Below, one piece after another: positions 35,490-46,340 of a stretch of DNA of 64,000 nt (within the stretch, counting starts at the first letter, position 1; each line of letters begins with the position of its first letter). The stretch is from Muribaculaceae bacterium (GTDB taxonomy: Bacteria; Bacteroidota; Bacteroidia; Bacteroidales; Muribaculaceae): NCBI GenBank assembly GCA_023664185.1, contig JAMPGA010000002.1, positions 198,427 through 262,426 of the forward strand. The letters run 5' to 3'. The translations under genes were made by a program, and so were the position numbers. The notes under the pieces were generated by a model. The model ran no database searches. It worked only from the letters and a program-made list of their open reading frames with translations, and was not told the DNA's origin.

Positions 35490-36191
35490 ATGAGAAAATT
35501 ATTTGCTGAGGGTATCGGAACCATGTTTCTGGTGCTACTCGCCTGTGGCAGTGCTGTTCTTGCCGGCCCCTCGATCGGAGGTCTTGGCATAGGTCTGTGT
35601 TTCGGTCTTGTGCTTGTGTGTCTGTGCTATGCCATCGGTGGCATATCGGGTTGCCATGTCAATCCGGCCGTGTCGATAGCCATGCTGCTCTCCGGGCGCA
35701 TGAAGGCCAGCGAATGTTGCGGTTACATTGTGGCCCAACTCCTCGGCGCCACCGTCGGCGCAGCGTTCCTGTATTGCCTCACCGAGCTTGGACTCGGCTA
35801 TAATTATGGTGGCACCACTGCAGCCTCAGGCAGCTATCTGGCCACTAATGTGCTCCAGCCCGGCGCCACCCCCATGATGGCTCTCCTCACCGAGGGGTTG
35901 CTCACGTTCTTCTTCGTGCTCATAGTGCTTGGAGCCACCGACTCTCACACATCGTTCACCAAGTTTGGCGGCATAGCCATAGGTCTGGGTCTCGGACTGG
36001 TAAATATCGTGGGCATCCCCGTAGACAACTGTTCGGTGAATCCGGCCCGTTCATTCGGCCCCGCTGTATTCGACCCCACTGCATGGCCCGACTTCTGGAT
36101 CATGGTTGTAGGCCCGCTGATAGGCGCCGTCATTGCAGCCCTGGCCTGGCGTGCACTTACCCCTGCCCCTGCCCCCGACTCGGTTGAATAA
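35490..36191 (+). CDS. Aquaporin/MIP-family channel with atypical selectivity filter
   Basis: 233 aa, six membrane helices and two half-helix motifs NPA (58-60 and 184-186). Ungapped alignment with E. coli AqpZ around both loops shows the aromatic/arginine filter as Tyr47, Asn172, Cys181, Arg187 in place of Phe43, His174, Thr183, Arg189. Loss of the filter His predicts a wider or less water-specific pore. Cys181 lies where mammalian AQP1 has its mercury-sensitive Cys189. Monocistronic, with a strong terminator at 36215-36253. Confidence 0.93.
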   Translation: MRKLFAEGIGTMFLVLLACGSAVLAGPSIGGLGIGLCFGLVLVCLCYAIGGISGCHVNPAVSIAMLLSGRMKASECCGYIVAQLLGATVGAAFLYCLTELGLGYNYGGTTAASGSYLATNVLQPGATPMMALLTEGLLTFFFVLIVLGATDSHTSFTKFGGIAIGLGLGLVNIVGIPVDNCSVNPARSFGPAVFDPTAWPDFWIMVVGPLIGAVIAALAWRALTPAPAPDSVE

Positions 36192-36214
36192 ACCGTCCCT
36201 CCGACACAATATTA

Positions 36215-36253
36215 AAACACACGGTCTCTTGTGCGAGAGACCGCGTGTTTTTT
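36215..36253 (+). terminator. Terminator of the aquaporin gene
   Basis: Stem AACAC..GGTCTCT/AGAGACC..GTGTT with a six-base loop and a run of six T. Confidence 0.9.
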
Positions 36254-36412
36254 GTGTGTACTTTGGATTTATAAAATTGCCTTTATAGGTATACAGTGTG
36301 TCTAAAATCGCCACAAAATTTTATACAATACCTAAATCTCCTCCAAATTAACAAGGATCGTTTAAAGGAATCATTCCCCTCATCTGTCGCGCATCTGCAA
36401 AATTTGTTTTTA

Positions 36413-36439
36413 TATATTTGTCATTTTTTATTAATTTTG
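36413..36439 (+). promoter_or_regulatory. Two candidate -7 boxes before pyrG
   Basis: TATATTTG (36413-36420) and TAATTTTG (36432-36439) both fit TAnnTTTG; neither has a TTG at ideal spacing. Leader 40-60 nt. The rest of 36254-36412 is AT-rich, with a lone MITE-end motif at 36295-36305. Confidence 0.5.
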
Positions 36440-36447
36440 CGGTTTGA

Positions 36448-38094
<1,647 letters not shown>

Positions 38095-38134
38095 CCAAAA
38101 AAGACACCCATAATTCCCACACTGACATCGAATA

Positions 38135-40237
38135 ATGGACAAAAACACTCTCACGGGCCTGCTGCTGATGGGCCTGGTGTTTCTCGGATTCACATGGCTC
38201 AACAAGCCCAGCGCCGAGGAGATTGAACGCCAGCGCCAGGAAGCAGAGCGCATCGAGGCCGAATCGAAAGCCAAGTCGGCACAACCCGCGGCTCTGACCC
38301 TCGACTCCATCACTCCGGCCGAGACATCGACCATAGCCGCCACCATCCGCGAGCTCGGCACCACCGACACCGTGGCCGGCACCTCGATGCTCAAAGTCGG
38401 CGCCGTAGACCTCTCTGTAAATGCCGAGGGCAAAATCAACGGCACCATCGAGGCCGACGGCAAGATTATCCCCGCCGACTCCCTCCTGGCCAACCGCATC
38501 TCGGGGCTGAAACGCTCCACAGCCTCGGCAGCCCTCACAGCCCTGCGCGAGGCCATGAGCACCGCCGTGCGATATCGCGGATTTGCGCGCCACCTCTCGG
38601 GCGACTCCTCGACCGTGACCCTTGCCAACAAATATCTCACCCTCGAGCTCTCAAACAAAGGCGGCATCATTTCAAAGGCCACCCTCAACGATTATAACAG
38701 CTACGACTCCACCGCCGTCACCCTCATGGCGCCTGAGACCGACCTCTACAGCTTCACACTCACGTCGGCCAACCAGCGCTTCGAGACCTCGGAATTCTAC
38801 TTCACACCCGTGCAGGAGAACGACTCCACCGTCACCATGCGCCTCGACCTCGGCGACGGCGCCGTGTGGGCTCTGCGCTACACCCTCCCCGCCGACTCTT
38901 ACCTGGTAAACATCGACGTGATACAGAGCGGCATGGAGACTGTGATACCCACATCGGTGGCCACCATGGATCTGAACTGGTATCAGAAGATGCGCCGCCT
39001 GGAGGCCGGACGTGTGTTTGAGGAGCGCAACTCGGCTCTCTACTACATGTATCCCGACGGCGACGTGGAGAATCTGAGCGAGAGCGGCTCAAAGCAGAAG
39101 GAGGTAAACCAGCGCCTGAAATGGGTGAGCTGCAAAAACCAGTTCTTCTCGGCTGTGCTCATGGCCCGCTCCAACTTTGCCGCCGCCAACCTCAGCAGCG
39201 TGGAGCTGAAAGAGAATCCCGACTTTATCAAGGAGATGAACATAGGCCTCACCGTCGACTACTCGGCTGCCCTGGCCAATCCCGCCAGCTTCACCATGTA
39301 TCTCGGCCCCAACTCATATCCCCTGATGAAGGCGGTGGAGACCGAGATATTCCCCGAGGAAAACATGCACCTCACCAAGCTGATACCTCTGGGCTGGCCC
39401 ATATTCCGCTGGATCAACACGCTGATCATCATCCCCGTGTTCTCCTTCCTGGGCTCGTTCATATCAAACTACGGCATCATCATCCTGCTGCTCACCATCT
39501 TTATCAAGATTATCCTCTATCCCTTCACCTACAAGAGCCTCATCTCGCAGGCCAAGATGCGCCTACTGGCTCCTGAGATAAAGGTGATAAACGATAAATA
39601 TCCCGGCCAGGAGAACGCCATGAAACGCCAGCAGGAGACCATGGCTCTATACTCGCGCGCCGGAGCCAACCCCATGTCGGGCTGTCTGCCCATGCTGCTG
39701 CAGATGCCGGTGCTCATAGCCATGTTCTGGTTCTTCCCCTCGGCCATCGAGCTGCGAGGCGAGTCGTTCCTCTGGGCCAAAGACCTTGCCGCGCCAGATG
39801 CCATAGTGTCGTGGACAGCAAACATACCCTTCATCTCCTCAACCTTCGGCAACCACATCTCGCTCTTCTGTCTGCTCATGACAGGCACAAACATCATCTA
39901 CACCTATCTCACCCAGCAGTCGCAGGGGTCGGCAGCAATGCCAGGCATGAAGTGGATGATGTATCTGATGCCGCTGATGTTCCTCTTTATCTTCAACAAC
40001 TATGCCGCCGGCCTGAGCTACTACTACTTCCTGTCGCTGCTCATCACCATCGTGCTCACCTACATCTTCCGCCACGTGGTCTCCGAAGAGAAGATGCGCG
40101 CCAAGATGGCTGCCGAAGCCAAGAAGCCCAAAAAGAAAGGCTGGTTTGCCACAAAGCTTGAAGAGGCTCAGAAACAGCAGGAAGCCATGCTGCGCGAACA
40201 GCGCAAGCGCCAGGGTGGCGGTAAGAGGAAAAACTAA
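38135..40237 (+). CDS. yidC: Membrane protein insertase YidC
   Basis: 700 aa. N-terminal membrane anchor (about 5-22), a large periplasmic beta domain (about 170-415), then the five-helix insertase core beginning IFRWINTLIIIPVFSFLGSF with the conserved cytoplasmic hairpin (YKSLISQAKMRLLAPEIK, MALYSRAGANPMSGCLPMLLQMP) and a basic C-terminal tail (KRQGGGKRKN). Inserts membrane proteins alone or with SecYEG/SecDF. Longer than the E. coli protein because of the periplasmic segment. 40 nt after pyrG. Confidence 0.96.
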   Translation: MDKNTLTGLLLMGLVFLGFTWLNKPSAEEIERQRQEAERIEAESKAKSAQPAALTLDSITPAETSTIAATIRELGTTDTVAGTSMLKVGAVDLSVNAEGKINGTIEADGKIIPADSLLANRISGLKRSTASAALTALREAMSTAVRYRGFARHLSGDSSTVTLANKYLTLELSNKGGIISKATLNDYNSYDSTAVTLMAPETDLYSFTLTSANQRFETSEFYFTPVQENDSTVTMRLDLGDGAVWALRYTLPADSYLVNIDVIQSGMETVIPTSVATMDLNWYQKMRRLEAGRVFEERNSALYYMYPDGDVENLSESGSKQKEVNQRLKWVSCKNQFFSAVLMARSNFAAANLSSVELKENPDFIKEMNIGLTVDYSAALANPASFTMYLGPNSYPLMKAVETEIFPEENMHLTKLIPLGWPIFRWINTLIIIPVFSFLGSFISNYGIIILLLTIFIKIILYPFTYKSLISQAKMRLLAPEIKVINDKYPGQENAMKRQQETMALYSRAGANPMSGCLPMLLQMPVLIAMFWFFPSAIELRGESFLWAKDLAAPDAIVSWTANIPFISSTFGNHISLFCLLMTGTNIIYTYLTQQSQGSAAMPGMKWMMYLMPLMFLFIFNNYAAGLSYYYFLSLLITIVLTYIFRHVVSEEKMRAKMAAEAKKPKKKGWFATKLEEAQKQQEAMLREQRKRQGGGKRKN

Positions 40238-40265
40238 TCTCTCTCAACTCCCCGACTCTCGACTC

Positions 40266-41639
40266 ATGACTATATGCCATAAAATTATTTTGGTCCTGAC
40301 CGCGGCTATGGCTGCGGCCGGGACTCTTTGTGCCCGCACAGTGGTGATCGACGGCGATATCGACGCCGCCGGGCTCCACCAGATAGCTCTCTCGTCGGCC
40401 GACGAGCCCATAGAGCTCCTCGACCTCACCAAAGCCCGCATCACCGCCTGGCAAGGGCGTCCGCTGGCTTCGAACCACACCCGACATCCGGCTGCCACCC
40501 TCCCGGCCTACTCACTGAGCGGCCTGCACGCCACTCGGGTGGTGCTCCCAACATCAATCACGGCCATTGGCGACGGTGCGCTCATGGGCTCGGACATCGA
40601 GATAGTCGAGGTCCCGGCCACGGTCACCGACATGGGCAAATGGGTATTTGCCGGATGCCGCCGACTCCAATATGCCACTGTCTACGCCTCAAGCCTCCCG
40701 GCTCACACCTTCGAGGGGTGCACGCAGCTGCAACACGTGGTGCTCAGCGAGACGCTCACCTCCATAGGCGACGACGCCTTCCGCGAATGCTCAACCCTGG
40801 AGTATCTCGACCTCCCGGCCTCAGTGGCCAGCATAGGCTCGCGGGCTTTTGCCCACAGCGGCCTGCGCAACATGCACATGCGCCATTGCACCCGCCTCAC
40901 CGCACTGGGCGATGAGGCATTCGAAGGATGCACTCAGCTCACCACCGTCATCCTGCCCGACCAGCTCAGGCAGATGGGCATAGGTGTCTTTATGGGAGCC
41001 TCGGCACTGCGTGTGGTGAATCTGCCCAGCCAGCTCACCGAGATACCCATGCTTACACTGCGTGGTGCCAAAGCCCTCGACTGCGACGGCCTGATACCTC
41101 CCGCCACCGCTACAATAGGAGATTTCGCCTTGTCGGGACTCTCCACCCCCACCACGCTCACCCTCCCCGCCTCGCTGAAACATATCGGCACCGAAGCTCT
41201 CTCGGGCTGGACGTCGCTCAAACAGATCGATGCCTCCGAGCTCACTGAAGTACCCACCCTTGGCAGCGATGTCTGGGCCGGCATAGACCAGTCGAAGGTG
41301 AGCCTGACGGTGTGGCAACGCATAGCCTCGCTCTATATGGCGGCCCCACAGTGGTGCGAATTCAACATTGTAGAGAGCGGCATCGACAACATCTCCGACC
41401 CGACCCATGGGGGTAAACCTCAGCTGAAAGTGCGCTTCGAAGGCTCGGATCTGCTGGTCGAAGCCGACTCTGAGATCTTGCGCGCCACAGTCGTAGACCT
41501 CAACGGCATCACAATAGCCACCGGCGCCGGTGCCCAGTCGCTGAGACTTGACACCTCGGCCGCCACATCTCCATTCATCATCCTGAGTGCCGACATTGCC
41601 GGCAGCGGCACGGCCACCGTGAAACTAATCAGACCCTGA
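40266..41639 (+). CDS. Secreted BspA-type leucine-rich repeat protein
   Basis: 457 aa from the ATG at 40266; an in-frame ATG inside yidC is rejected because only this start gives a signal peptide (MTICHKIILVLTAAMAAAGTL). Residues about 90-370 are LRR_5-type repeats (TAIGDGALMG, DMGKWVFAGC, SIGDDAFREC, SIGSRAFAHS, ALGDEAFEGC, QMGIGVFMGA, HIGTEALSGW). The last 60 residues (TVVDLNGITIATG...GTATVKLIRP) resemble a C-terminal sorting-like tail. BspA-like LRRs bind host proteins in oral Bacteroidota; the ligand here is unknown. 28 nt after yidC, an unusual partner for housekeeping genes. Confidence 0.87.
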   Translation: MTICHKIILVLTAAMAAAGTLCARTVVIDGDIDAAGLHQIALSSADEPIELLDLTKARITAWQGRPLASNHTRHPAATLPAYSLSGLHATRVVLPTSITAIGDGALMGSDIEIVEVPATVTDMGKWVFAGCRRLQYATVYASSLPAHTFEGCTQLQHVVLSETLTSIGDDAFRECSTLEYLDLPASVASIGSRAFAHSGLRNMHMRHCTRLTALGDEAFEGCTQLTTVILPDQLRQMGIGVFMGASALRVVNLPSQLTEIPMLTLRGAKALDCDGLIPPATATIGDFALSGLSTPTTLTLPASLKHIGTEALSGWTSLKQIDASELTEVPTLGSDVWAGIDQSKVSLTVWQRIASLYMAAPQWCEFNIVESGIDNISDPTHGGKPQLKVRFEGSDLLVEADSEILRATVVDLNGITIATGAGAQSLRLDTSAATSPFIILSADIAGSGTATVKLIRP

Positions 41640-41651
41640 ACACCTTGTACC

Positions 41652-42401
41652 GTGGGAAAGAACAAACTGAAGAAATTCGCCGAGATGGAGACGCTGAGCT
41701 GCGTCTACCAATACCCGTTTGACACCCTCCGCAACTCGGGAGGCTGCTCCTTGAAAGGCAGATGGAACCGGGATGTGTTTCACAACGACAACCCCATAAC
41801 CCTTGAGCTCGGATGCGGAAAGGGTGAATATGCCGTGGGTATGGGGCGTCTATATCCCGGGCGCAACTTCATAGGCATCGACATAAAGGGCGCACGCATG
41901 TGGACAGGCGCACGCCAGGCCACCGCCGAGGGGCTCGACAATGTGGCTTTCCTGCGCACATCCATACATCTGCTCGCCGAGTTTTTCGCCCCGGGCGAGG
42001 TGTCGGAAATATGGATTACATTCCCCGACCCACAGATGAAGAAGGTGAACAAACGCCTCACGGGCACACATTTTCTCGACATCTATTCCAAGGTGCTGGC
42101 TCCCGACGGTGTGATAAGGCTGAAGACCGACTCACCCTTCCTCTATGCCTACACCATGGCCATGATAGAGCACAACCATCTGCCGCTGCTTTCCGCCACC
42201 GACGATCTCTACCACTCGCCCCTGGCTGCCGAGGTGCCTCCCATCACCACCTACTATGAGCAGCAGTGGCTCTCGAGAGGCATCCCCAGCAAATACATAG
42301 CCTGGAGACTACCCCAGGGCACCGTGCTCACAGAGCCTGAGGTCGACATCGAGCCCGACACATATCGCTCCTTCGGCCGCGGCACTCTGCAAGGGTTCTG
42401 A
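41652..42401 (+). CDS. trmB: tRNA (guanine-N7-)-methyltransferase
   Basis: 249 aa starting at GTG (41652), 12 nt after the LRR gene. SAM motif LELGCGKGEYAVGMG, then FIGIDIKGARMW, and the TrmB catalytic/tRNA-binding segments ITFPDPQMKKVNKR and LKTDSPFLY. Methylates G46 of the tRNA variable loop. No longer N-terminal frame is needed. Confidence 0.94.
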   Translation: MGKNKLKKFAEMETLSCVYQYPFDTLRNSGGCSLKGRWNRDVFHNDNPITLELGCGKGEYAVGMGRLYPGRNFIGIDIKGARMWTGARQATAEGLDNVAFLRTSIHLLAEFFAPGEVSEIWITFPDPQMKKVNKRLTGTHFLDIYSKVLAPDGVIRLKTDSPFLYAYTMAMIEHNHLPLLSATDDLYHSPLAAEVPPITTYYEQQWLSRGIPSKYIAWRLPQGTVLTEPEVDIEPDTYRSFGRGTLQGF

Positions 42402-42462
42402 ACCATCTCAGTTCCACAATCGTTATCACTTTAAAGTTTCAACTGTTTATTCCATTCAGGAA

Positions 42463-43560
42463 ATGCAATTATATCCTTCGCTTATCACCGACACACTCTC
42501 TACCGTGCGCTATCCCGGCACCGGCAAGAACATAGTAGAATCCGGAATGGTGGCCGACGATATCCGCATCGACGGCGACACCGTCAGCTTCACCCTCATC
42601 TTCGACAAAGCCAAAGACCCCTTCATGCGATCGCTGGTAAAGGCTGCCGAAGCCGCTATCCACACCCACATATCTCCCGATGTGAAGGTCACCATCAACA
42701 CGGCCTCGCGCCAGCCTGCCCCCGCGGCTCCTGCCCCCCTGCTCCCCGGTGTGAAAAACATCATAGGCATATCATCGGGAAAAGGTGGTGTGGGCAAGTC
42801 GACCGTGGCCGCCAACCTGGCTGTGGCTCTGGCTCGCGAAGGATATAAGGTGGGGCTGCTCGACGCCGACATCTTCGGCCCGTCGATGCCCAAGATGTTT
42901 GGCATCGAAGACGAGCAGCTCTTTATCCACGATGTAGACGGCCGCCAGATGATAATACCCGTGGAGCGCTACGGAGTGAAAATTCTCTCGATAGGCTTCT
43001 TGGTTGACAAGGAGAAAGCCGTGATGTGGCGCGGCTCAATGGCCTCCAATGCCCTCAAGCAGCTCATCGGCGAGGCCGACTGGGGCGAGCTCGACTACTT
43101 CCTCATCGACATGCCTCCCGGCACCAGCGACATACACCTGACCCTGGTGCAGACTCTGGCTATGACCGGCATTGTGGTGGTTACCACTCCCCAGGAGGTG
43201 GCCCTGGCCGATGCACGCAAGGGCATAGCCATGTTTATGGACGAGAAAATCAATGTGCCCATACTCGGACTTGTAGAAAACATGGCCTACTTCACCCCCG
43301 CCGAGCACCCCGACGAACGCTATTATATATTCGGGCGCGAGGGGGGTGTCCGGCTGGCGCAGAAGCTCGGCGTAAAGCTACTGGCGCAGATCCCGCTGGT
43401 GGCCGGCATAGCCGAGAGTGGCGACTCGGGCGAGCCCATAGCTCTTGCCGACTCCCTCACTGGTATGGCTTTCAACCACCTGGCTCACGAAGTGACCGAG
43501 GCTGTAGAGACCCGCAACAACACCCTGCCACCCACCATCAAAGTAGAGCTCAAGCACTGA
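42463..43560 (+). CDS. mrp: Mrp/ApbC-type P-loop ATPase, iron-sulfur carrier family
   Basis: 365 aa. N-terminal MIP18/DUF59-like domain (about 1-80), then a deviant-Walker P-loop SGKGGVGKST (105-114) and DMPPGTSD. Members bind and hand on Fe-S clusters using a CPxC motif after ENM; here that position reads ENMAYFTPAEHPDERYYI with no cysteines. I recall the same substitution in other Bacteroidota Mrp proteins, so it is probably a lineage trait, but cluster binding cannot be assumed. Confidence 0.92.
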   Translation: MQLYPSLITDTLSTVRYPGTGKNIVESGMVADDIRIDGDTVSFTLIFDKAKDPFMRSLVKAAEAAIHTHISPDVKVTINTASRQPAPAAPAPLLPGVKNIIGISSGKGGVGKSTVAANLAVALAREGYKVGLLDADIFGPSMPKMFGIEDEQLFIHDVDGRQMIIPVERYGVKILSIGFLVDKEKAVMWRGSMASNALKQLIGEADWGELDYFLIDMPPGTSDIHLTLVQTLAMTGIVVVTTPQEVALADARKGIAMFMDEKINVPILGLVENMAYFTPAEHPDERYYIFGREGGVRLAQKLGVKLLAQIPLVAGIAESGDSGEPIALADSLTGMAFNHLAHEVTEAVETRNNTLPPTIKVELKH

Positions 43561-43604
43561 TTTTTTCCACTCCTTCTCACCTCTATACCCATCCTCACGT
43601 TGTC

Positions 43605-45281
43605 ATGAAATCATACTTACTCGCAGCGGCAGCCATCACTCTGAGTGCCGCAGGTACATTTGCCGAAATACCTTCTGGCTACTACAACAAGCTCGACGGC
43701 AAGACCGGAGCGCAGCTGAAGCAGGCAGCCTATGAGACTGTGAGCCCCCATACACAGGTGTCGAGCTACTCCAACCTGCCGCGCTATTTCCAGACCACCG
43801 ACGTCTATCCCGAGTCGATGAAATGGTGGGACATGTATTCCGACGTGACCCGATTCGCCCCCAGCTTCTCGGGACTGAACCGCGAGCACTCTCTCCCCAA
43901 AAGCTGGTGGAAGGTAAACAACGATGTGGAATATACCCCGGCCTACGTGGATCTCTTTCACCTCTATCCGGCCGACGGCCCTGCCAACCAGGCCAAATCG
44001 AACTATCCCCTGGGCGAGGTCAACATGACCTCGGGCGTAAAGTTCAACAACCAGGTCTCGGTCGTGGGCTACCCCGTGAGCGGACAGGGTGGAGGCGCTC
44101 CCTATGTATTTGAGCCCGACGAAGAATACAAAGGCGACTTTGCACGCACATATTTCTATATGGCCACTGCCTATCAGAACCTGCAGTGGAGCACCTCGGG
44201 CCAATGGATGCTGCAGCGCAATGCCTATCCCACACTCAACCCTTGGGCTGTGAACCTGCTGCTGAAATGGCACAGAGAGGATCCAGTGTCGCAGAAAGAG
44301 AGCCAGCGCAACGAGGCTGTCTACTCTTATCAGAACAACCGCAACCCGTTTATCGACTTCCCCGACCTGGCCGAATACATCTGGGGCACCAAGGTTGGTG
44401 AGCCCTTCAAAGTTTCAAACGGCACCACACCGGCCGGCGACCCCATACTCACGGCTCCCGTGGCCGGCACCACACTTGACTTCGGCGAAGTAGCCGTGGG
44501 ACAGACTGCAAAGTCGCTGCTGCTCATCAAGGGCGAAAATCTTACAGCACCCCTCTCCATAGCCCTCAGCGGCACCGACAGAGCCATGTTTACCGTGGCC
44601 GACAGGACTGTGTCGCAGCAGCTGGTCAACTCTCCCACAGGCTATGAGATGCAAGTTAGCTACACCCCCACAGCCATCGGCGAGCACACCGCACGCATAC
44701 TCATCTACGACGGCGGCCTCCCCGGCACAGGCATATACGTATACTTTAAAGGTGAGGCCCTCCAGGCACCAACCCTCTCCACACTCACCGCCTATCCCGC
44801 AGCCGACATCACCTCCACCAGCTACACAGCCTCATGGAGCGCAGCCCCCGAGGCCGTAGACTTCTACACACTCTACCGCACACGCTATCTGGCCGACGGC
44901 AATGTGCAGAAAGAGGAGAGCGAGACCGAGGAGACACAACTGACCATCGACGACTTCGACACCTCCACCCAGGAGTCATACTATGTGTGCAGCTCCCGTC
45001 TGGGTTATCTCTCGTCGCCCTCCAACGTAGTCTTCGTCTACCACTCAGGCATCGAAAATCTTGAGATCGACAAACCCATCACCGTCATGAGCTATCCCGG
45101 GCTGATACGCATAGTCACTGACACCGACCACACCGGAGCACGCCTCTACGACGCCGCCGGCCGCATGGTTATGACAATCGGCGACATCGCAGCTCCCGGC
45201 ACCGAACTCAACCTCGAGCCCGGAGTTTACTTCCTCGTCACCAACGAGCATTCAACCCCCGTAAAACTTGTGGCAAGATAA
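43605..45281 (+). CDS. Secreted endonuclease I-family nuclease with FnIII-like modules
   Basis: 558 aa from the ATG at 43605, chosen because it starts the signal peptide (MKSYLLAAAAITLSAAGTFA); longer frames overlap mrp in another phase. Endonuclease I motif NREHSLPKSWW (92-102; H95 catalytic) and FHLYPADGPANQAKSNYPLGE (119-139; metal-binding Asn). About 320-420 is an Ig/ASH-like module (LDFGEVAVGQTAKSLLL), then a FnIII-like module, and a C-terminal sorting-like tail (ARLYDAAGRMVMTIG...GVYFLVTNE). Likely scavenges extracellular DNA/RNA for nucleotides. Confidence 0.92.
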   Translation: MKSYLLAAAAITLSAAGTFAEIPSGYYNKLDGKTGAQLKQAAYETVSPHTQVSSYSNLPRYFQTTDVYPESMKWWDMYSDVTRFAPSFSGLNREHSLPKSWWKVNNDVEYTPAYVDLFHLYPADGPANQAKSNYPLGEVNMTSGVKFNNQVSVVGYPVSGQGGGAPYVFEPDEEYKGDFARTYFYMATAYQNLQWSTSGQWMLQRNAYPTLNPWAVNLLLKWHREDPVSQKESQRNEAVYSYQNNRNPFIDFPDLAEYIWGTKVGEPFKVSNGTTPAGDPILTAPVAGTTLDFGEVAVGQTAKSLLLIKGENLTAPLSIALSGTDRAMFTVADRTVSQQLVNSPTGYEMQVSYTPTAIGEHTARILIYDGGLPGTGIYVYFKGEALQAPTLSTLTAYPAADITSTSYTASWSAAPEAVDFYTLYRTRYLADGNVQKEESETEETQLTIDDFDTSTQESYYVCSSRLGYLSSPSNVVFVYHSGIENLEIDKPITVMSYPGLIRIVTDTDHTGARLYDAAGRMVMTIGDIAAPGTELNLEPGVYFLVTNEHSTPVKLVAR

Positions 45282-45330
45282 CACTAAAAAGCGCCTTTTT
45301 TTAGCTAAAATTCAAAATTCTTTTCAAAAA

Positions 45331-45362
45331 TTTGGAAAAGTGACGGATTCATTGTAATTTTG
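45331..45362 (+). promoter_or_regulatory. Promoter of the lipoprotein gene
   Basis: TTTG (45331-45334), 20-bp spacer, TAATTTTG (45355-45362): a full Bacteroidota consensus. Leader about 90 nt. Confidence 0.85.
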
Positions 45363-45460
45363 TCAGTCAAAAGTCAGTTCTGTATACAATCCAGGCATAC
45401 GTCCGACCCAAAACAGACAATAATATATCCATCACGATTTACAAACATAAGTAAACCATC

Positions 45461-46273
45461 ATGAAGAAGTTCTTATTCATGGCACTGGCTCTGACCGGCC
45501 TTCTGAGCATCACCACAGCATGCTCAGACGACGATTACACCAGCAACCTTCCCATCTACGATTCAGGCGACTTTGAGAGCCGCGTAGCCAAACCTGCATG
45601 GGCCGACGGCATCACATGGTATGACAACGCCGACCTCGACAATCTCTATAACTCATTCAAGTCGGCCGACCTCACATTCAAGAACGTTGGCTATTATGAA
45701 TACAAGGAAGGCATGAACTACTCGACAGGCAAGGAAGAGTACTACTGGTACTACTACAGCGCCAGCGGCTCAAGCATCTTCCTTATCGACGGTAAGTTCT
45801 ACTTCACAAACTTCGCCACAAAGCTTGCCAATCTCTCATGGTCAGAGCAGATTCAAGCAGCCTACAATGCTGTATGGTCTCGCTACCTCACCCGTTCGAG
45901 ATTGACATACACATTCATGGTTCCTGCTGAAGGCACTTTCGGCACCAACGGTGCTCTCTCCATCGACGGCGAAAACCACCAGATGGTAGACCTCGTTGCA
46001 GAATTCGACAATGGCGACGGCACAACAACCCCCGGATACTTCGTCATGACCGACACCGAGAACAAGTGGCTCCGCTATCAGATCAACGGTCCCTACACCG
46101 ACGACGAGTCGATCATGAAGACCAAAGTTATCATTGTGCAGGATGTGCGCCAGCAGGTGCTCGACAATCTTGACCTCATCGAGAAATATTTCAAGGGCAA
46201 CCTCGTTTACTGCCCCGACTTCGACAAGGATCACGACGTAGACATCAACGTAATCCGCGAAGCTCTGAAATAA
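45461..46273 (+). CDS. Lipoprotein of unknown function
   Basis: 270 aa with a lipoprotein signal ending at C21 (SITTACSDDD). The acidic residues after the Cys fit the Bacteroidota surface-lipoprotein export pattern (K-(D/E)2-like), though without the lysine. The body is rich in Tyr/Trp (EEYYWYYYS, WYDNADLDNLYNS) and ends DFDKDHDVDINVIREALK, a possible calcium-binding acidic loop. No family recognised. Single-gene unit with its own consensus promoter and terminator. Confidence 0.85.
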   Translation: MKKFLFMALALTGLLSITTACSDDDYTSNLPIYDSGDFESRVAKPAWADGITWYDNADLDNLYNSFKSADLTFKNVGYYEYKEGMNYSTGKEEYYWYYYSASGSSIFLIDGKFYFTNFATKLANLSWSEQIQAAYNAVWSRYLTRSRLTYTFMVPAEGTFGTNGALSIDGENHQMVDLVAEFDNGDGTTTPGYFVMTDTENKWLRYQINGPYTDDESIMKTKVIIVQDVRQQVLDNLDLIEKYFKGNLVYCPDFDKDHDVDINVIREALK

Positions 46274-46293
46274 ATCAGAAGTTCCCCATGCTC

Positions 46294-46325
46294 AAAAAGC
46301 CCCACGCATCAGCGTGGGGCTTTTT
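46294..46325. terminator. Bidirectional terminator between convergent genes
   Basis: AAAAAGCCCCACGC-ATCA-GCGTGGGGCTTTTT, perfect 14-bp stem. It serves the lipoprotein gene and the efflux operon. The GCCCCACGC stem is the same as the GC hairpin in the type 1 repeats at 10875 and 13951. Confidence 0.9.
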
Positions 46326-46340
46326 GATTATCAATTAGAT

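Noticed and set aside
43026..43604. N-terminal extension of the endonuclease I gene into mrp
   Set aside because: The ATG at 43605 gives a perfect signal peptide; the upstream frame is an out-of-phase reading of mrp.
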